The notes below the pieces were generated by a model. It was given only the letters and a program-made list of their open reading frames with translations, was not told the origin of the DNA and did not search any database. Position numbers and translations under genes: made by a program. From Marthasterias glacialis (taxonomy: Eukaryota > Echinodermata > Asteroidea > Forcipulatida > Asteriidae): DNA of 64,000 nucleotides. Within the stretch, counting starts at the first letter, position 1; each line of letters begins with the position of its first letter. Where the stretch lies: NCBI GenBank assembly GCA_911728455.2, contig OU452219.1, forward strand, positions 20,243,397-20,307,396, in the 5' to 3' direction. This document shows positions 34,883-48,200 of the stretch, one piece after another.

Positions 34883-35075
34883 GGCCCTGTTTCATAGAGC
34901 TCCTTAAGCACACAAATTCGCCAAGCACAAAACAAATGTGCTTACCTGAAAAAGGTTACCAGCCAAAATACCATGTTATATATACCGTCTGCAAGTGGTA
35001 TCCTGCTTATTTTTGCTTAGCAGAAAATTGTAAAGCACTTTTATCTGCTTAAGCACCTCTGTGAAATATTGGCCC
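34883..35075. repeat. Foldback repeat family F1, abutting a SINE
   Basis: ggccctgtttcatagagctc to gagg-type right end cacctctgtgaaatattggc. It appears inserted in the tRNA-like part of the S1 SINE. Confidence 0.75.
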
Positions 35076-36148
35076 ATAACTTGAGTCCGACGCACTAAAC
35101 CGCTCGGCAGAGACACTCCACACTGCTGCATTGATAAGCACTATGCATTTTTTAAAAATCAGGATGACATAAAACTGAACGTTTTGCAGCTTCAAGGGCA
35201 CACAGATTGTTTGCCTTCATGACATATAATGCTGTGGACAGTTTACGTCTCATTCTTGACAGAAGTCAATATGATATAATCAATAATGTGTTGAGAAATT
35301 ATTCAAGCAGTGTGCTCTTTCTGACTAATGTTTACCATTTCCCTTTATTGACTCTACTCAGAACGTGATCGTAAATTTGTTGCGCTTCAGACAAAAGTCA
35401 AAGTTGAACAAAAGGGACTGTCTCACTGCCCTTTTTATTCTGGGCTATTTCATGTATCAGATTCTCAGCCCTGCTCTACCCAAGATCTAGCTCTGATTGT
35501 ACATAACCCATGAGCTCTGCAAATAGTTACATGGGTACAACCCAAGAACCCTTTGGAGACCATTCATTGCTGAAAAATGAGACAAACCAAACTTTTCTTA
35601 TGTATTAGAAATGTGTATAAACATGCAGTATGTCAATATGAGAAACACTGGAGAATGTCATTTCAGTACATGACGTTTTTGGTTGAGCATAAATCAAATC
35701 TTGTGACCTTTTGCAGCCGCCATGGGCATTTTGGTTCAAACTGCCTGAGACCTCTATCCTCTATCTCGCTAAAGAGTTAACAGGCATACTGCTTGCCAGC
35801 TTTGGCCTTCATATTTAGGGCCACGTGTGGGTCAAGGGTAATTACGGGCATGTGATGCACCAAATTTGTCACTGACATTGCCGTTGAATAGCAATCAATG
35901 GGTGAAAAGAAAAACAACAAGACTCTCTAAATCATGACACCCAAGTCTAGATATCAAAGCCTCTCTGAACCTTCTTGGGTCAAACATTTACAGATGCTGC
36001 AATAAATTCTAACTTGCCATAATTCTGTCAGATTTTAATGTTATGCCAATAAATTGGCTTGATGTTGAAAAGCGCACTGGTGTCAGAGTTTCAGTTTCCG
36101 CTAGGATGAGTGGGAAAATGGACAAACATACACAGCTTTCTCCTTAGA

Positions 36149-36536
36149 GGGACACATTGCCTTCGGATTGGGCGCTTTTGGGCTATGAAAAGCGTTTGTT
36201 TTGAAATGAATATGGTTGGATGGATATTTGAAAGGTAGAATATAATGATTCGCATAAATATCCCTTGAAGTTGTGTGGTTTTTGTTTAATTTCGTGACAG
36301 ACCACAGTCCACCATTTTGTAGAACCAAATTTTTGACTCCACATAATGGTGGACCGTATGTTTCTATGTAGAGTGTGGTTCTGCTGGTTTTATTTCCAAA
36401 GGCAAATGTATGTTTTTTGAATCACTGCTCACTAATTACAACACACTGTAGGTGTTTTATTGCATGAAAAACTCTTAAACAAGAACAATTCTAAACATCA
36501 AAATTCAAGAGATTTGAAGGCAATGTGTTCCTTTAA
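36149..36536. repeat. Foldback element with ttaaaggnacacattgcctt-like ends
   Basis: Left end agagggacacattgccttcg; right end gaaggcaatgtgttccttta. The inverted termini are about 20 bp. They are similar in style to the nested element at 9117-9516 (aaaggcaaagtataccttt ... atgcaatgccttt). No ORF. Confidence 0.6.
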
Positions 36537-37552
36537 GATTTCTTTAAAATCTCCAAGAAACTTTGGAGGCAAAATGAAATTGCTTCACCACCCCCCCCCC
36601 CCTTCTCTGTGGCTAATCAAATACTAACAAATAAGTAAATCCTGAGAAATCCTACAAATCAGCCTGTCATAATATGGCCAGCTGACAGTTGACTGACGAG
36701 ACGGCAAAAAAAATTGAACTAATATGAAAGCATCTATTGAGGTCATTTGAACCAATAGTTAGTGACGAATGGTCTGAGAACAACCTGTGAATGTTGCAGC
36801 TTTGACAGTATTCTGAAATGTATAAATAGGTGTCTATCAAAGATGTTAAGTTCAGCACTGAAATCATTTGAGCTTTTTTAAATTTCATCGACATTCCACA
36901 GGCATGCAAGTGCAGTTTGTTAAAAAAAGAGAAAAATGCCAGAAACCCTAAGACCTTTTTCACTTTTTCCCCACCCCCCCCCCCCAATTTTCAATCTCAG
37001 AGCTGAGAAACCAAAATGAGGACATCAGCTGAGAAGTTGCATGCCTGATATCAAGGTTAATTTTTGACGGTGTCCGTTTGTTTTTGACATTTTGTTGGCT
37101 TAATTAAAGTAGCTTCATCACCATTCATGTAAGACACGCACTCTCACGTGCCATCAGCAAAACTTGTGATGATAATGAAGTGGCTACCAATTAATAGTAA
37201 TTAAAAGAAAAACTTAACCCAGTTGGGTAACAGTTACATAGAGTGTTGCTAATAAAATGCCAAGCGGAGAAGTATTTGGCAGCCAGAGGCAGGCGAGCAC
37301 CGCAGCCAACGAGCCGTGTGCTTTATGGCGCTCTGACTGGTGTCGTATCTCAGTCAAAAGCACGGCTCTTTGGTTGCTGATTCTCCTGTTGGTCAAGGCA
37401 TGGCACGTTCAGCAAATCTGATCCTAGCACTGGCTACCTTGCTCAGCCCAAACACCGTGCCGTGTATGTTGATTTGGGACTGCTTCCCTTTGTAAGTTTT
37501 GATCATTGCATGAATTCATTAAGCACTAGTTTCTGCTAAGCAGATATTTTCA

Positions 37553-37771
37553 TTGGGGGATGCAAGTGGGGGCAAAGGCAATTTTTTATGTATATATATC
37601 TTTCTTTTGGTGAGGGGGGGGGGTAGGGCTATTTAGTGTATCAAATCATTTATTTGTGAATTTTTTCGATCTCATTTTTGGGAGGGGGCTTCAAGAGGGG
37701 GAAAGAAGGGCGGGCAAGGGTTCTGATTGGGGGAGTGGGCTTCGGCCCCCCTCCTCTGGTTACGCCACTGC
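37553..37771. repeat. G-rich sequence ending in ggttacgccactg
   Basis: The right end tctggttacgccactg matches the terminus of the CAGTGGCG-type elements at 6672-6955 and 8868-9635. The left boundary is uncertain. Confidence 0.4.
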
Positions 37772-37858
37772 TGCTATAGTATGCTACAGTGTATACATGA
37801 TAGGTTACAGTGATCTAGTTTCTTCTCATTCTTCAATTTTTGCATAAGTTCTTAATTG

Positions 37859-37990
37859 CAGGCCTGATACTTTACAGAGAACATTGCCTACATGCCCCCT
37901 GGTCATCGGCTGCCCCCATTTCCCTCCTTGAGGTGCCCTCTTACTAAGATAAACCTGCCCTGCTCCCACTAGACTCAAGTGCCAGGCCTG
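37859..37990. repeat. Foldback repeat family F2, diverged
   Basis: caggcctgatactttacaga at the left and gactcaagtgccaggcctg at the right, with interior gaggtgccctcttacta. Related to 28816-28980. Confidence 0.5.
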
Positions 37991-38212
37991 TAGTTGTACT
38001 CATGGATGTACTACACTTGTACACTAGAGTAGGTTTGTATTTTTTTTTTGTTTACAGATGATGCAGTTTTACACAAAGATTGATACAACTCATGTTACTT
38101 TTGATTTACTTGTAATGTAGCTGTCACAGTTGAAAGCCAAAGTGAAGTACAATTTAAACACTGATATGTAATGCCAGCAATCCTCTCAAACTGGATCACA
38201 TTTGTAAACTCG

Positions 38213-38345
38213 GCCCTGTCCAAATGAACGGCTCCGGCAGTGGCTATGTCTGGAACACAGAAAAGTTCCATCACAGAAAAGTTATATTCTCCAACAGTGT
38301 TAGCCGAAGTCGCTTGATTTGGACACAGGCTTTTGACACACCCAG
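38213..38345. repeat. Dispersed repeat with ggcagtggctatg core
   Basis: Shares cggcagtggctatgnc and agccgaagtcgcttgatttg, tggacac with 47262-47386 (cggcagtggctatggcc; gccaagtcgcttgcttcgga, cac). The second copy is partly self-complementary (ggctatggcc / agccatagcc). Confidence 0.5.
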
Positions 38346-39277
38346 AGAGCACAGAGTATCTTAGTGTTCTGTTCTGATGAACACTGAATGAACACAAACC
38401 AAATGAAGTATGAAAAAAAAACATACCTGTACGGCACAGTTACTTTAGTGAAGGTTTAGTTTTTATTGAAGAAACAAAGGCTTTGGGTAAATCATGATTG
38501 GTCTTGGATACATTGGAAGACCATTATGATGTCCTGTCCACATTGGTCTGATTCCCTTCCCTTATTAAGTGATGTGCAAGGGGAAGGGGGAAGGGAGAAC
38601 TGACTAATTTTGCATCCAGTCTCAGTCTGGTCACGTTTTGTATCATGGGAAAAAAAAAAAAAAAAAAAAACTACCAAGGTGGAAACATTGTAATGAGATC
38701 TGGAATGGGATAACTGCTGGCCCTTCACAGCTTTTTTTAAAGTCCATATTGAACTTATTGCATAAAATAAAACATCTTCACCCTGCACACACGGAGTGAG
38801 TATTTCACATTTATATCTGGTTCAAGGAAAATCATCTTAAATTCGGTTTGAGAATCAACGGTAAACGTTGACTGCAGACTTGAAGACTTCACTGACTTTT
38901 CTACACACGGTATGAATACTGCTTGTGTATGTACATAACTTACTGTAAATAGATTTCAAAAATGCAAGAAATGATACCCCTGTTGAAATCTTGACGTATA
39001 AAATACAATAAATCGAAGGATGATTTCCAACATGAATAGGTTTGATATTTCAGAGTGTTTTTTCTTTCGTTTATTCATTTTTCATAATGGTTTGGATTAC
39101 CTACTATATCCGGTCCCCAACATCCAACAGGATTGGTATTGATCAAAAAATAAATAAATAAAGTGGTTTCCATCTGGAAGTTCACTGATCAGAAAGTTCA
39201 TACCAGTACCAATCTTCCAGAAATACAATTCAATCACAAACCAGTCAAGTACCCCCTCCCCCCCAAAAAATAAAATA

Positions 39278-39433
39278 ATAGCTTAGCACAAAAAAATAGT
39301 GCTTACCAGAACTAAGTTAACCAGGTAATTACCGTCTTGGACTGGCTGCCTGTTTTGTTTTTTTTGTTTTTGTTTTTGCTAATTGACAGAAGGTTGTGTA
39401 TCAAAATTAAGCAACTCAACAAAATTGGGCCCT
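39278..39433. repeat. Foldback repeat family F1, diverged/partial
   Basis: agcttagcacaaaaaaatag, then gtgcttaccagaactaag, ending aacaaaattgggccct. The left terminus is lost and an interior T-rich expansion is present. Confidence 0.55.
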
Positions 39434-39699
39434 AGAGTGTACTAAAGTCAACTTTCCTTAAACGGAAGTACAATACTTTTTTTTGGAAGAGTACATCAAT
39501 TTTCCTCCTCTAGCTGACAATAAACACGCTATCCAACCAACTTATGATCATTTCATCAGGTGACGTGTTTAGAAGGCTATCAAGGTTTTCTTCTTCCGGG
39601 AAAAAAAGAAAGAGTGAAAAACCTTTAGAAAAAACACTGAAATAGCGTCCCTGCCCAGAATAGCGGGGTTAACCTCGATTTGTTCTTGGTCATAAACAG

Positions 39700-39925
39700 C
39701 TTGTTAACTTGCGCAATAAAATACTGACTTTGCAGTCAAAATCGAGTGCTCAAGTTCCGCCACATTTATGGCATAAAATCCTGACTTGCGCCACATTCAA
39801 ACGTTGCGTAAGTTTCGTGAAATCGGTCTCAACTTTTTGGCGCAACTTATGCACAAAACGTTGCGGAAGTGGACTTACGCAGTTACGTAAAGTTTCGTGA
39901 AATCGGCTGCTGGACCTAATTTCAC
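39700..39925. repeat. Foldback element with aagtttcgtgaaatcgg ends
   Basis: The motifs gcgtaagtttcgtgaaatcg and cgtaaagtttcgtgaaatcg occur twice, with gcgcaacttatgcacaaaac between them pairing with earlier ttgcgccacattcaaacgtt only in part. The style resembles the gggcccaatttcat-ended foldbacks. Confidence 0.45.
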
Positions 39926-42379
39926 GGCAGTGCATACCGTCGAAAATCTGCGCTTCCCACTTATAAAATCATGCGCTTAACAGAAAGCGGTAAGCACAAT
40001 CAAATTTGTCCCTGCAGATTTCCTACATAATCAACTCTCAGACTGCTCCATAATGCTGGCAAGCATAGCATTTGAGGAATCGATGTCATATCACGACCAT
40101 AACAACATGATAACCAATCAAGAATTCAATATTCATTTCAAAGAAAATCAACAATTTTTGAGATCTTGGTGATACAGCGTTTTTATAAATCACGCTATTT
40201 ATTCATAATATTAAATGCTATTTACAATTTTTTAAACAAATATTTACACCTTTTAAATAGATGGAATAGTTACAAAACAGTTCGATTAAACTTCAGTTGG
40301 TCACCCGCTTGTTACGGAAAGTCATACTGACTTTCGTAGATAGAACTGTTCTGAAAGTTTTGTGACAATTTTTATTAAATAAATTCATCACAACAAAGGA
40401 ATTTCAAACCATGACCCTACCATGGTTTACAATGAAAAACAGCAATAACTTTAGCACAAGAAACAAAACCTTACTCAGGGACTGTAAACATTAAAAGGAA
40501 GTAAAATAAATCACACTTTTCATGATTTTACTGGAAATATTCTGAGCATTTTGATTTATAGATGCCAAATTATTTATTTTACTTCTGTTTTTTCTCAGTA
40601 CAGTAAAGCAAAAGCAATCAAATTTTGCACTTGTGAAAAAAAAAAATGCCCGGCATAGAAAATTGTTTGGTGTTTTCAGCTCGTCTATAGCACGGAGCAA
40701 GCAATGAAAAAAATGGGGCCATCAAACTGTCAGATGAGAAGTTACATACCTATCACTTCCTCACAAACTTTCTCTTCAACAAGATATAAGGTTGCATTGT
40801 CACTAATAAAGGGGTTGATAACCGTTCATATCTAGTGCACATTGTCCATTCAACATATCCCCCCCCCAACTCTTACATTCATTAACCCATATCTCACTCT
40901 CTGTGTCTCACTCTCTCCCCACCATTAAGAGCAAGCAATCGCCCGGTCTTTCACCCCCGTCTTCGGCTACCCAGGCAACACAAAAAAGAAGAAGAAAAAA
41001 AAAAAAAAATCTCCCCTGTCATCATCGTGCCGAGGGACTTCATGTTTAGAATGGAGATGACAAGTCTGCCATGTAACCCAATGTAATGTATACTAATGAA
41101 CTAGTGCGAACATACATGAAGCTGATTCACAGCGGGGTTATTTTCATGTGAAGCAATCTATATTCAGTCAGCAAGCAGCCGGTTTCCTCAAAATTAGGCC
41201 ACTGGGCCAGTGTGTATACACAGTGACTCATCCCTCCCTTTATTTTGTTTCATCCCTCCCCCTCCCACCCCCACCAGTCTACAAACCCCATCAAGTTTGG
41301 GTTTAACAAACCCGTCGGCTCCTTTCAGTAGATTTGTCCAAGTTTTGAGCTGGTACAGTTCCTCTTGATTAGTGGCGTTTTCTAGGGATAGATTGGTTGA
41401 TTTAGTGGTTTAATCTGTCTGGCAGACGGTGAATTCATTGTACGGACGGTCTGCATCATATAACTCATATCAGATTCAATTAGGTTTTGAATTGGAAAAG
41501 AAAATTGGTGTTACACTTCAGGACTGTTCCAGACATACAGGTGTGCCAGACAAGCTAACGAACTGATGGCACTCGGCTTAGCGCCACTGTTGATCTTACA
41601 GTGCTCAGAGAGAAAACACTGCTCCATGAAGGGGGAACAAATAAATAAAAAAAAAAAAAATAAATAAAATAAATGAACAATGTTATCATATATATATATA
41701 TATTTATATATATATATATATATAAACAAAAACCTTGAAATTCTGTGATGGGATATGAAGGTAGTTTTGGGTTGAGGTACAGTAGTATCAAGCAAGAGCC
41801 CCTGCCTGTACATGAAAATCGTAAATTAAACACTGGCAAATTTAATTGTTTTTACAGAGTTCGTCGATTACACTCACAAACATGTGGTGAACATTGCTCG
41901 GTGAGGTTTTTCTGGATGGATAACCAGAGCAAACCAGTTCAGACAGAAAAAACCAACTGTCATCAGAGTGGGGTTGTTATAAAATTGAGTATGATTTGTG
42001 GTCAATGCCATGTGCATGACTCTCTCTTTTGAGTTGTGGTGGCGAAAGAAGGTAACGTTTCGATAAGTACATTCTGATTGTCTTTTCAGAATCACAACTG
42101 ATAGAGAGATTCATCTATTGACCCAATTCACCTGACGTCATCACCTAATAATATCAGCTATGCCATTTTGGGAGTCAATGTCCCCGAGTGATTTATACAA
42201 GCAGTGCACATTTTAGGCGACCCTGCCCTACACGTTCATGGGTTGACTCAGTGGGGAGCTTGGCAGCAGCAGCGTGTGACATTGCTACATGGGGTCAATA
42301 TAGTGGTCCTACAAACCTTAGTTTCAAATCCTACTTATTGTAATATGGTTTACCTTTTGGTAGCTCCAATCACTGACCT

Positions 42380-42566
42380 GGGCCCAAATCCATAGAGCTG
42401 CTTAAGCAGAAAAATATTGCTTTAAAATGTTCTGCTAAGCAGAAATGAGCAGGATACCAGTCACAAATTGTACACATGATATGATAGTTTGGCCGGTAAC
42501 CTTATTCTGATTAGCATAATTTTGTTGTGCTTAGCTACTTTTTGCGCTTAAGCAGCTCTATGGGCC
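42380..42566. repeat. Foldback repeat family F1
   Basis: gggcccaaatccatagagct to agcagctctatgggcc, with the standard interior. The right terminus overlaps the left terminus of a second, different foldback. Confidence 0.8.
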
Positions 42567-42685
42567 TAATGCCATGGCTCTGCTTACCGCAGAATTCTGC
42601 ACTTACAGCGCCCCATAAAGCGTGTGATTCTTCGGTCTGTAAGCGCTGAATTCCACAGTTAGCAGAGCCATGAAATTCGAACCCT
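42560..42685. repeat. Second foldback sharing its end with the adjacent F1 copy
   Basis: Left arm atggctctgcttaccgcaga, attctgc; right arm gctgaattccacagttagca, gagccatgaaattcgaaccc. The arms pair over about 45 bp. It is a distinct sequence from F1 but has the same gggcc-aatttcat-type terminus. Confidence 0.6.
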
Positions 42686-43571
42686 GAACTCAAGTTGCAC
42701 CTGCATTGTGAGCTACACATCCTGGGACTTTGGCACTTAACTTGGACTTTACCACATTGACATGAGACTGGACTTAGAATCGGTGTCACGGACTTGCGAC
42801 TTACTTGAGACTTCAGCTGAACTTACTAGTTGACAATTACTACAGGGACGTAAATATCAGATCTTAAAAATTGTATTTTGAGTGCGTTAACTCTCCGGAG
42901 GATAAAATTGCTTATTCTCATGCATCATCCATGCGAGATACAGTTGGTGTTAGACTGATAACGGCACGGACAAAAACTATGAAAACTTGCCCTGGAAAAG
43001 TAGAATACTCAAGACTTGACCCCAGGGACTTGAAGACTTGGCAAAACGAAGAAGAAAGAAAAAACAAATCCCATAACTGTCTGGTACCGTCTTTCCAGAT
43101 TACCCGTCACATACTGGTTTCAAATTATTTCACTAAAACATTGTGAGATCATGAATAAGACATGAACTTGTTCATTTGAACATGAATGAGGTAAATGGAT
43201 AGCAACTCATAAATATCATTATTTCTACCCCCCCCCCCCCACTCTAAAGAGACATATTTGTTATCTTGGGCCAAGGAGTTGGGGAAAAAAAACAGAGTAC
43301 AAAAAAGGGGGGGGGGGGGGGGGAAGGAAAAATAGTCTTCCTATCATTTTTAGACAAGTAGAATGTATGAATTTACATTCCAAGCATGAATAACTTAAAG
43401 TAATATTTTGTTGAAAGTCAATCAATTTGAGGTCTAGTTTCATCAAAACTGTTCTCAGCTAAGGAAAATCAAGGACTGTTTAGGATGATGTCATTAACCA
43501 TTTGTTTTTTTTCCAAGAACTTTGGCATAGGTGTTGTCTGATCTGCAAAATTTGATCTTCCAGTCTGTCCC

Positions 43572-44045
43572 TGAAGGACAAACTTCATATAGCTGTTAAG
43601 TGCACAATTTTGCCTTACGCAAAAAAAATTGGCTTAGCAAAAAAAAAAAAAAAAAAAAAAACAGGTAACCTACCAAACATCCTTTCACTGACCTTTTGAT
43701 TGACTGTTCCAACTGACTGACCTATGACACTGTCATGTTTTTAATGTTTTTTTTTTTTTGTAATTGACTGACTAAGTTACCGACTTTTTGATTGAATGTA
43801 TGAGTCTTTTGACTGTGATTTTAAACAATTTTTTACGGACTTTTTACTTGATGGTTCTTACAGGCTGACCGATGACATTGTAATTTTTGCAATTTTAAAG
43901 TATTGCTCTTCACTACTTTTTGCATTTTTAGATTTTTTTCGTTTTGTTCAACTGTTTGTATCATGTTACTGGGACCCATGGGAGATCAGTGCTTTGTAAG
44001 CACTGAATGGGACACCCAGTATAAAGAAGAAATCAATAAATAAAT
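43572..44045. repeat. Degenerate F1 fragment and retroposon-like tail
   Basis: 43572-43675 holds F1-like blocks (cttcatatagctgttaagtg, ggcttagcaaaa, caggtaacctacc). 43950-44045 holds the tail gggacccatgggagatcagt ... gggacacccagtataaag with (AAAT)n. The DNA between is T-rich with repeated gactgac motifs. Confidence 0.45.
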
Positions 44046-44511
44046 AGATTTCGACACAATTCTGTTTAGCACAGAATAAAGTTGGCTAAGCAGAAACAGG
44101 CATTCAACCAACACAACATGCGATGAAGCTCCAGTCTCATACAGCTACATAGTAAGCATGTTTGTCTAATCAATTTATTTTACCCCCGACCAGCTCTATG
44201 GAGTGAGGCCCTCGTGTAAAAAACCACACTGTCAACACCAAACACCGACTTTCAGAAAGTACATACAATGCAGGTATCCTGTACATGGATTTGGACGAAC
44301 TCAATTCTGATTTACAGTTTGCGGAAATGACTGCCTGATTGTTGTATATCGGTCAGATTTGCCTAGCTGGCAAAAGACACCCAGTTGTTATGTTAAGTTA
44401 TCCTGATAATTAAGTACTACTTCTGAGTCCACACGACCCAGAGTTTGTGATAGGCTGAAGGATTTTCTCTTTGCCGACTGAGAAATGCGTTCAATTTGCC
44501 AACCTACACAG

Positions 44512-44662
44512 GGCTTGATGTCACAAAAGAACTAAGATTCATCTCAAGATGAGTTGTCAGATATCACCATGGTGATTTGTATTGTGACATCACACTTTGC
44601 TTAGCAATTCAGATTGATACACGTCTTGAGATCAATCAATAGGTCTTTGTGAAATCAAGCCC
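44512..44662. repeat. Foldback element ending gggcttgatttcacaaag
   Basis: Left gggcttgatgtcacaaaaga then actaagattcatctcaagat; right cgtcttgagatcaatcaata, ggtctttgtgaaatcaagcc. Arms of about 45 bp pair imperfectly. It is another member of the foldback group with gggcN-aattt/gattt termini. Confidence 0.6.
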
Positions 44663-45240
44663 TGGTTGTACATATTAAGACAAGTTTCCATTGGACATAC
44701 GTATCTCTGGTTTATGACAACGCCAGTTGAACAAGTTATTTTAAAGGAGGTCGTCATGAAACTGTAACAAGAAGTCCCTTCATGAACTCAAGGAATCAAG
44801 GTACTTCTCTTTAAAGAGGGTGCATTTTGGTGGGTTTTTTTCGATTCACCACAAAATGCTTCCCATTCATGTTTGTAGGTTCCGGAAGTTCTTGTATTTG
44901 TTGTGACCTGGTGCGCATACTCCCCTAGGAGCTGAGATGGTTTATGGAATGAAACAACCCGGATGAAAACCCGGTGGAAATCCATGCTCTACAAATGTCC
45001 TTTATTATTAAGGAAGCAAAGACACGATGCCCCTTGTTCACTCCAGTCAACAAGGCGGGGGGTTCTTCTCCATCCCACCGGGCCTCAAGATGGTGACGGC
45101 CGACCCTCACTACCGTTATGAAGGAACTTTGGCTCCGACGGATGATTCATCAACTAGAGAGAGTCGGCACCTGGTCTAACTGCAGCCAGCCGTTGTGCCG
45201 CTACACGAGCCACTGACATTATTGGATGTCTCGCTGGCTG

Positions 45241-45287
45241 TTATTCCAAATCATCCACATCATACGAGTCCTGGTAGTCATCAATAC
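45241..45287 (-). CDS. BRF1: BRF1 terminal exon
   Basis: [15 protein letters not shown] then TAA; the acidic C-terminal end typical of BRF1. Confidence 0.9.
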
Positions 45288-48200
45288 CTGCGAGATAAAA
45301 AGAAAAAAAACAAGAACGCTTCATCATCACTGGAGTTACATTAATAAACACTCTGGGTGCTAATAATCCGAACCATAATCAGCGGCAGCGTGCCGTGACA
45401 ACATCAAACATTCCGCACCGGGTACAGGAATCCGCAGAGGTAGTTTGAGATGACATAGTGTTGATGTTAATTCACTGGAGGATCTGAAACATGGGGAAGT
45501 AAATCCATCTCCAGAGTATTTGTGTTATTAATCTTTACATGTTTTCATAATTGACATTCCTGTGCTTTTTTTTTTTTCATAACTTGGGATATGACGTAAG
45601 CCTAACCGACTGAAAGAACTATTAAAAAAAAAACACTAACGCTGGATCATTATGATAACAAACTAAACACTACGTTTATCAATTATTATGCCATGAAAAC
45701 ATGACATCCACATTGTCTTAAGTTTTTTCCCTTCTACTTTTCCTTTTGCATGTTGCTGTTTTAACAGAACAAGCAAGGATTATACACAACAACTACTCTT
45801 AATACTGACTAACTGTTGCCTCATAAACTTGTACCTTAATAAATATTTCACTCTTTCTGTTACACCACTACTGTCCTCTTCCCCACACCCCTTACCCATA
45901 CCCCCAGACAAAAATAAGAACACAATACTTTAAACCTAAAGGGAACAACTATCATTTCTCATTGAACAATTCAGAAGAAACATGATTCCATCCACAGAAG
46001 ATGCCGTCCCCCCCACCCCTCCGGCAACCCCGCCCCCATCCTTTTTGTCGGTAATAAGAAGTGATGTTGATCCACTCGCATCCTGTCTTGTACCCCCCTC
46101 AGGGAGTATGTGTTTCCGCCTAATGGAACTGATACACCTGTCTGATGGTGAGATACTAGGTGAACATTGACGGCGCAGATTCATTAAATTGTCTGTGTAG
46201 ATACGTCACCCTAGGACACTAAGATGGATCGAGAGAGAGAGATAGAGAGAGAAAGAGCGGGGGGGGGGGGGGGGGGGGGGGGGGGGTGATATCTGAAGTG
46301 GGCCTGGGCATGACAGGCTCCGGACGACCGGGGTCGTACAAAGTAGAGCACTGCGATCCAGTTTAATGAAAGGAGCCAGATTTCTGCCTGTTTCAGGAAT
46401 CCAAATAAAACGAGACACAATTGCGTAAATTAAAGTGGATGGAATGTTATTTGTGTTTTTACCCACACACCGTTCTTAACACACATTGGTCTATGGGTAA
46501 AAACACAAATAATATTCTTTATCCCCGATGCAAAATTAACATCTTTTAAATCGTTGCGGTACCCGCTGCTATTCAAACTGCCTCCAGGTGGCAATCTCGG
46601 TGGTCCAGTTGGTGACATCTTCTTTAGAATGACAAAGATCGTGGGTTCGAATCCCATCCAAGGAATATGCCTGTGGATTAATTTTTTTTTCACAGGACTC
46701 GGGAAAGTACTGAGTATACAGTGCTAAATACACATCAGTGTACAGGTAAAAACACAAATAATATTCATTATCCCACAATGCAGAATCAACATCTATAAAA
46801 ATGGATGGTGATCAAAACGTGCTGTGATGATCGAATCCAATGATACACAGCTGGTTTTGCTGCCACCTTTTTTTTTCATGAAGTAAATCAAAAAATAAGA
46901 TATAATTATATATATTACAATATATGTGATTTGAGACATTTGGTTTGCAGGAGACTACCGGTTTCAAATAAGAACGTTAGTCTCCCAATTCCCAATCTTC
47001 TCCACTGCAGCAGATAAACAGCAGGCCAGTTCTTATTTGAACTCGGCATAATCTCCCAATTCCCCATCTACCATGAGGCTGTGAATATATAGCAGGACAA
47101 GTTCTCAAACCAAGAAGGCTCTACACAGCAAAGTAAATATTACCACATGGTGTTCCCGCAAACCAAGCCATTCAAAGAAACATTATGTTCTCCTTTTTAT
47201 CAAGCTACAAAAAAACCTGAATGGAGGTAAATACATGAGTAGACTGCAACGCCGCATATCCGAACTAACGTCATCGGCAGTGGCTATGGCCGGATTGCCC
47301 TAAAGTCTTATTCTTCAATATTGTCATTGAAGCCAACAGCCATAGCCGTAGCCAAGTCGCTTGCTTCGGACACGGCCTAAGGCTCTATGATTCATATTAT
47401 TTTGGCCACAGTTATTGCACAATTTATTTTCTGGGTTTTCTTCATTGTAAGAAACTGCATTATAAATATCATATATCTTTCATCTGTTGGTGGCCATTTG
47501 TACAATAAAAACAATAGCATTAATGTAAGCACACACAAATAAATTCAGTCAATCTACAGGTTGCTTTGCCACTTGCCTCATCCGTCAGCAAGTTTAGGTA
47601 AAAGAAATAGAAGAATCCTTAAGCATGTCATCAGTTTTGAATGATATAACAATGCATTTATAAAGCACTGTGTAACACATATGAGGCTCTCTGTGTCCTG
47701 CGATTGGGTAATTAACTTCTTTGGTCTGGCAGTGAAGATACCTGCTCTAGAATGGGCAAGGTAATGGGTTGGCTCCACACCTCATGTGCCTCAGTTCCTG
47801 TGGAGATTTTGAAAAGGACTTAAAAAGAACACTGTGAATAAATTGCTTTGTTGCAACAATGGTGAAGAAATGACTGTTGATTTCATTTTCGTTATTTTCC
47901 TTTTCTTTGATGGGCTTACCTCCACGTCCCATCAATTGTGCAGCACTTTTCAGAGTCGATTCCTCTTCATAGTATTCCCCTCCTACTTCCTCCTCACCTC
48001 CCACCCCTTCTATGCAATCGGGTGTCCCCACATCCGCAGCATATTCCACTGGACCAGACTCTACCACTACATTGGATGGGGTGAGTCTCTCCGGTTGAAC
48101 TCCCAAATCGAGCTTGATGTGCTTGATTGCGGGCATCTTGAGTCAACAAAAGTTTACAGCAAATGAAAGAGGTTTTTTTAATGCAAGTTTTATATCGTTC

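Larger units (their letters stand above)
31706..45240. other. 13.5-kb intergenic region between convergent CMTR1 and BRF1
   Basis: I find no exon chain, RNA gene or transposase. It holds the CMTR1 3' end (A-run at 32320-32346, AATAAA at 32559-32564), numerous foldback copies, SINE fragments, retroposon-like tails and simple repeats, some listed separately. Open frames here are short and overlap repeats. On the minus side, an AATAAA (reverse complement at 45001-45006) about 235 nt after the BRF1 stop may end the BRF1 transcript. Confidence 0.6.

Noticed and set aside
41640-41725. Possible transcribed AT-rich element (AT)n/(A)n
   Set aside because: Simple repeats only; no structure beyond (TA)n and (AAAT)n.
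46587-46660. Functional tRNA gene candidate (ggcaatctcggtggtccagt ... gggttcgaatcccatcc)
   Set aside because: The same sequence with its 3' body occurs at 50270 and 61401, so it is a SINE head rather than a single tRNA gene.
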